Positions 59,706 through 64,000 of a stretch of DNA of 64,000 nucleotides are shown here, in pieces (position 1 is the first letter of the stretch; the number at the start of each line of letters is the position of its first letter). Under the pieces are notes generated by a model. That model worked only from the letters and a program-made list of their open reading frames with translations. It made no database searches and had not been told where the DNA came from. A program made the position numbers and the translations under genes. The stretch is from Gordionus sp. m RMFG-2023 (taxonomy: Eukaryota; Nematomorpha; Gordioida; Chordodea; Parachordodidae): contig NC_088775.1 in the NCBI RefSeq assembly GCF_954871325.1, positions 23,227,561-23,291,560 on the forward strand, written 5' to 3'.

Positions 59706-59859
59706 TGGAAAATCTAGCCCAATGCATATCTGCACAGTTAACCATGAGAGGTTAAAAAGAATACCATAAGATCAAAAAACAACAGAAATCTTTATTCATT
59801 TTTTGTAATTTATAAAACAATAAAATGTTTATATATTATGAAAATCCTTGAAACATGTA

Positions 59860-61365
59860 ATATGAAATGCGCATGTTTAGCACAAATATGGAGTGGAATG
59901 ACAATATCTGCATCTACGTATTTTTCCATCTATAATTTTGAATAAATATGTCCAGATAAATTAGTAGGGTTTTCATTCTGCAATGCAAACTGGCTTTGCC
60001 CTCCATTTAAACATTTTTCAATTTTTACTGGTGTTCGAAGGATGTAGTTAGTAACTTCTCACCCTAAATGCAAGTAAACACTTTTTCTCATCTCTATTCA
60101 TAAATTTCCAGATTTTCCACGAATTGAATATTGATAGCCACCATTTTCCTCTCTTGTTCTATATGCAATATGAGATTATCACACAGACCGATTCCACCCA
60201 TAGTTTGTTATAAGCAGTGATAATATTTGGATGAGGAGTTTTTATTTTAGAAAATAATATCTTGGAATACCATGAAACATTAGATAGCGATAAGATGGTA
60301 TGACATGTCAATGCAAAGGTCACCACAGAATTATCATTCCAACGAACTATACATATTTCTTTTGATATCCTCTTTTATTTTTTGCTACAGCCTTCATAGA
60401 TTCTGGGCAATGCTCTATTCTATTATCCCTCACAGTTCTAGGGGTTTTAAATATGACAAAAGTATAAATGAGGCAAAAAAATTGTCAAAATATATTTTAT
60501 GGTAATTAGGTTTTTGTAATGCCGTTAATAATTTTATGATTACATTTCCACTTAATCAATATTCATATTTATTATCGCCTTTTCCTTGATATATATCAAA
60601 TGAAAATACATAGCCGAAGGAGCCAATATCCAAGATTTATATCTGAATCTAATTGGTTTTCCTTTCATCAAAATTTTGCAAGAATGTCTTCCTTAATATC
60701 TGTATATCTATTGATAAATGAGAACATTTCGAATTATTTAAAAATTTATAAAATCTATCATGTATATCTTTAGTATTGTCTGTCAAATAAATTTTATATT
60801 TTAAATTTCTAAATTGTAATTGGGTTATTGTATTCCGGATTATTGGAATAGAAATAACACTATCATTAGACAATACATCCTTTCTTGTGGGAGCGAAGGA
60901 TATCCAGTAAATAATAGAATTCCAATTTCTTTCAATCTTTCTATCTTTCTTTTCTTTCTTTTTTTATCTTAATATCTGGGATGGTTATACATATATTAGG
61001 CATATTCATTTCATAAATGTTAATTTGATCGACAATTAGGGAATATATGTCTTCGTCGAAAATTAAAGAAAATATATCTGGTGTTTACTATACAAATTAT
61101 TAAGTTTTATTATGTCTTCCTCTTCCCCATTAAAAGGACTAGTCGAATATAACCCATCTGTTTTTCTCCATGTAGAAGATGGTTATGGAATATCGTCATC
61201 AAATTATAAATCTCTAATTCACACCAGCAGTATCTGAAGGCAAAACTTCGTCATTTATTAAGTCATTTTCGTCTAAATCTTCTTCATCACTAATTGGAGA
61301 GGGGTTTGGTAGAATTATAATTATATCTCTTTCCTCAATTGTATGCTCTTCAAAAAGTTGAGTAA
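59860..61365 (-). pseudogene. piggyBac transposase relic
   Basis: Cut-and-paste transposase (DDE_Tnp_1_7 family) that excises precisely at TTAA. Reading leftward: an acidic N-terminus (PISDEEDLDENDLINDEVLP at about 61210-61300); LSNDSVISIPIIRNTITQLQ and KIYLTDNTKDIHDRFYKFLN (60649-60873); FSFDIYQGKGDNKYEY near 60570; IYFDNFFASFILLSYLKPLE near 60470, the most diagnostic piggyBac motif; and TMGGIGLCDNLILHIEQERK near 60170, matching the MGGVD..DQ...Y...RK end. Several frameshifts and stops separate the pieces, and the terminal repeats and TTAA flanks could not be fixed, though TTAA occurs at 61370. Confidence 0.78.
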
Positions 61366-61467
61366 GGGCTTAACGTATTAGGCAGGGGAGACACTAACCT
61401 TTACAATCTCAGAAGGTCAAAAATTAGCAAAATTATTATTTTTTTTTAGCTAACATTTTCAAAATGA

Positions 61468-63246
61468 CTTTTTTGTTGTGCTGTAAAAATTTCTAGAAAA
61501 ATCGAACGCTTTCGCGTTCAACGTTCATTGTCAAAAATCGAACGTGTTCACGTTCAAGTTCACTTTCAAAAAAAAAGGAACTCGTTCACAACACAATATA
61601 TTAGCCATTTTAAAAAATAGTATAGTTTTATTTTTATAATATAATTATAAATACAATATAATATAGCGATTAAAAAGATATTTTTTATAAAACATTTTTC
61701 TTATTAAATTTTAATAACAATTGTTTTTTCAAAATTTTCATCTGATAGGCACGCTTGGCAGTTAATCGGCATTAACTATACTAAAAACGCGCTCTACAGG
61801 GGCATCTGAGGGGATTGCGGTATTATACATAATAAACAACTTTTTTAACGTGAGAAATTTATTAAAAACTGTCATCTCGGGACTAATTTTTGTAAATAAT
61901 TCTATGTATATTTATACAAAACGCCCATCAAAAGTTAACATTTTATGATTGGTTTAAAAAGAAGAATATTTTATTATTAAAATCTTTGACGCCAATCAAT
62001 TTTTTTAAAGATTTCTCATTATTTAAAAAAAATCATTATTGAATTTCTGCAAAAAATTATTAAATTTCTGAAAAAGATTATGAAAAATTTTGATTAATTT
62101 TTTATCTTGGTAAAAATTTTACTTTTTATGATGAAAGTTTTTTCCATTCTTATTTTAAAATAAATATATATATTTTTATAAAAAAATCATTTCTGTTGAA
62201 ATTCAATGTTCAATATTTTTAGAGTTTTGTTTATTAAATAAAGGAAATTAAATTGCATCATTAATATTTGTTCTTTTTGTTAAAAACAATTATTGTTTTG
62301 TCCTTTGCTTCAAAAAATTGAGATAAGTTATCCTCCTCCAATCCATCCTTTACTTACTAGACAAAAAAAGTGATATCTCGAAATTAACAGTTCTTGCATT
62401 ATTATTTCTATGGTTTTCAATGCATTTTCCCAATAGCACTATAAGTTTATTTTTTATAGGTTCGTTCCATGGAAGTTTTATCCATGGCCATTGAAGTTTG
62501 AATATTGGATGTATAATGCAGGATCTTCATATATATATGTTCAAATCTCAAAAAATTAAAATATAATATGTAATTAATTTGATAGTGATAGGTTTAATAC
62601 CTTTTATTAATCCCATTTAATAGTTCTTCTATCAATGGTTGACCATATTTTAGACTCCTAATTTTTTTTAATTTTAATTATTGTTGGCGTCAAGTAGTAC
62701 AAATGCATTATTTTTTCAAATTTAATGATTTTACTTAGTTCTTGAAGGTTTTGAAACTTATATAATTTTTGGGCACATTTTACATTTGGTAAGTATTGAA
62801 TTAGTTCCTTCAATATAGGATGGTACTATAAAATATTTATCATATTTGGGCCATGGTGTTAATTCATCTGATTTTAAATTTTCAGAATCAGATGATGATA
62901 TAATAATATCCATGCTTATGCTAATCTATTAAATTAAAATTTAAACAATAGTATCAAATTAATAAACTATAATAATGATGTGTCAAAAAAATTGAAATGT
63001 GAAGGAAAAACATTTGATTTTAAAACATAAGACTTTTTTCTTAAAAAATTGGGATTAATATTAAATTTTTCAAATAATTAAAAATAAAAAGTGTTTTTAA
63101 AATTGAACAAATGTTAAATTCGAGGCGTTCGTCATAAAAAAGGAACGCTTTCACGTTCAAAGTTCGTTAAAAATAAAAGGAACGCCGTTCACCATTTTTT
63201 TCAAAAAAATGAACTGAACACGTTCGTTTACAACCCTACTTTTTAG
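61468..63246 (-). mobile_element. hAT element (GTTGTAAACGAACG ends), decayed
   Basis: Element 61476-63238; the right end is the complement of TAGGGTTGTAAACGAACG and the left end is a degenerate TTGTGCTGTAAA with GAACGCTTTCGCGTTC inside. The 8-bp flanks CTTTTTTG (61468-61475) and CTTTTTAG (63239-63246) agree at 7 positions. GTTCACGTTC-type words cluster inside both ends. It carries a minus-strand transposase relic. Confidence 0.82.
61745..62915 (-). pseudogene. hAT transposase relic, BED-type
   Basis: Begins about 62911 with MDIIISSSDSENLKSDEL, then PWPKYDKYFIVPSYIEGTNS and CKMCPK, the first half of a BED-like finger; KYGQPLIEELLNGI follows near 62640; the end near 61790 reads TAIPSDAPVERVFSI, the hAT dimerisation motif (family P.SSAPVERVFS). 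The region between is mostly unreadable with many stops. Strongly decayed. Confidence 0.7.
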
Positions 63247-63505
63247 ATATAAAAAAAATTTCCAAAATTTTTAGGAGACTAGAGCCTTTACACCCCCCCC
63301 CCTTCTTCCCCCTAGTGACGCTACTTTAGAATATACTTCTGCATATATGCACCAGTCAACTTTATGTGATCACCTATCTAAATTTTAATTATATATTAAA
63401 AAATGATTGATAAATATTGATATTATCTCTAAAAAAAATATAAACACTAGTTTTCATCGAAATAATTTCATACTATGTTCGTGAGATCACTTAGAAGACT
63501 TTGTG

Positions 63506-63708
63506 TTTTGGACTAGTGTTGTTATACGCTCATTCTGAGCCGATTTTTCAAACCTAACCCTCAAGATTTCGATAATATATGTCTAAACCTTTGTTCCTTC
63601 TATGAGCAAAATCTTCAGGCTTGCGTAATATTTTTCTGGATAAAATATTGAGTTAGACGTTTTTAAAAATCGGCTCAAAACGAGCCCTTTAACAATACTG
63701 TTTTGGAC
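63506..63708. mobile_element. short hAT MITE with perfect target duplication
   Basis: 187 bp (63514-63700). Ends TAGTGTTGTTATACGCTC and the complement of CAGTATTGTTAAAGGGCTCG; GAGCCGATTTTT is shared by both arms. The 8-bp flank TTTTGGAC occurs at 63506-63513 and 63701-63708 without a mismatch. No coding capacity. Confidence 0.9.
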
Positions 63709-64000
63709 CTCAAAAATTCGCCATATTTGATAACTTAGAGGCATAAAATAATATTTTTTTCATATTTTTTTATCTGGACTATATAAAAACGTTTTTTATT
63801 TTTTAATATAAAAACTACTATGTTAAGAATGATATATAGGAGGTCTCGTATATAGGATCCGTTAACCAGTAATGGGTATATTATGTTGTTTTAACCCGAC
63901 TTTCTTCGATTTTTTTTAAAATTTGTATGATGGTAGTATATACACTAACTAGTAAAAATATAAAATTTTGATTCACAACTCAGCTTACTTCCTGAGATAT
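63709..64000. other. AT-rich end of window
   Basis: No gene or repeat recognised. Confidence 0.4.

Larger units (their letters stand above)
61383..63326. mobile_element. small CAGTGGCG-family MITE split by a hAT element
   Basis: Left end CAGGGGAGACACTAACCTTT with ACAATCTCAG (cf. 22486 leftward) and right end CCCCCTAGTGACGCTACTT at 63326. Removing the inner element leaves about 180 bp. Flanks do not match, so it is old. Confidence 0.65.

Noticed and set aside
1-64000. Polinton or other capsid-bearing DNA element
   Set aside because: No protein-primed polymerase, packaging ATPase or capsid wording was found; the only integrase wording belongs to gypsy fossils.
1-64000. Fungal (arbuscular mycorrhizal) host, suggested by high A/T content and Helitron wording
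   Set aside because: MBF1 wording and the R2-type LINE fit invertebrate animals better; not excluded, only less likely.

Overview
The window is eukaryotic, very AT-rich, and almost wholly built of transposable elements around one recognisable host gene. That gene, hidden from single-frame ORF searches by four introns, lies at 2257-3360 on the minus strand. It encodes an intact 156-residue MBF1/EDF1 coactivator whose wording (DLATKICEKPQ, AGTNKQ, LRGKD) is closest to animal MBF1. With an R2-type LINE, a piggyBac relic, many hAT elements and very short GT-AG introns (38-47 nt), this points to an AT-rich invertebrate; the species cannot be named, and a fungus is not fully excluded.

Layout. 1-3981: host DNA with MBF1 and a possible first exon of a neighbour. 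3990-22486: one non-autonomous hAT-type element with a perfect 8-bp target duplication, swollen to 18.5 kb by later insertions: a PIF/Harbinger MITE (4340-4638), a Helitron (about 4670-20569) and a hAT MITE (21819-22285). The Helitron itself holds an autonomous-type hAT (7277-13228) and a 0.6-kb inverted-repeat element (13291-13926). About 23740-32911: Ty3/gypsy fossil A (minus), its integrase split by a second hAT (25714-29192). 33343-35480: gypsy fossil E (plus). 35480-48660: gypsy fossil C (plus), split by gypsy fossil B (37414-46894, minus), whose own LTR is split by an R2-type LINE; a hAT MITE sits in the integrase part of C. 48760-52390: gypsy fossil F and a gag scrap. 53494-56985: a GC-rich reverse transcriptase/RNase H element with direct terminal repeats. 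57016-63326: hAT relics, a piggyBac relic and nested MITEs. 63514-63700: a small hAT MITE.

The most unusual signal is tandem duplication of whole exons that keeps reading frame. After the Helitron helicase, nine 163-bp units each consist of a 120-nt open segment (40 codons) and a 43-nt segment with consensus GT...CAG intron ends; the frame then runs to a stop. The hAT at 7277-13228 carries four copies of an 87-nt (last one 84-nt) open exon separated by introns that vary in length. Gypsy B has a 78-bp (26-codon) repeat in its leader. Together these suggest repeat-protein modules growing inside mobile elements, with splicing joining the units.

No bacterial operon, CRISPR array, rRNA gene or complete tRNA gene is visible. 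The DNA transposons are mostly decayed; the retroelements are described here only as fossils.
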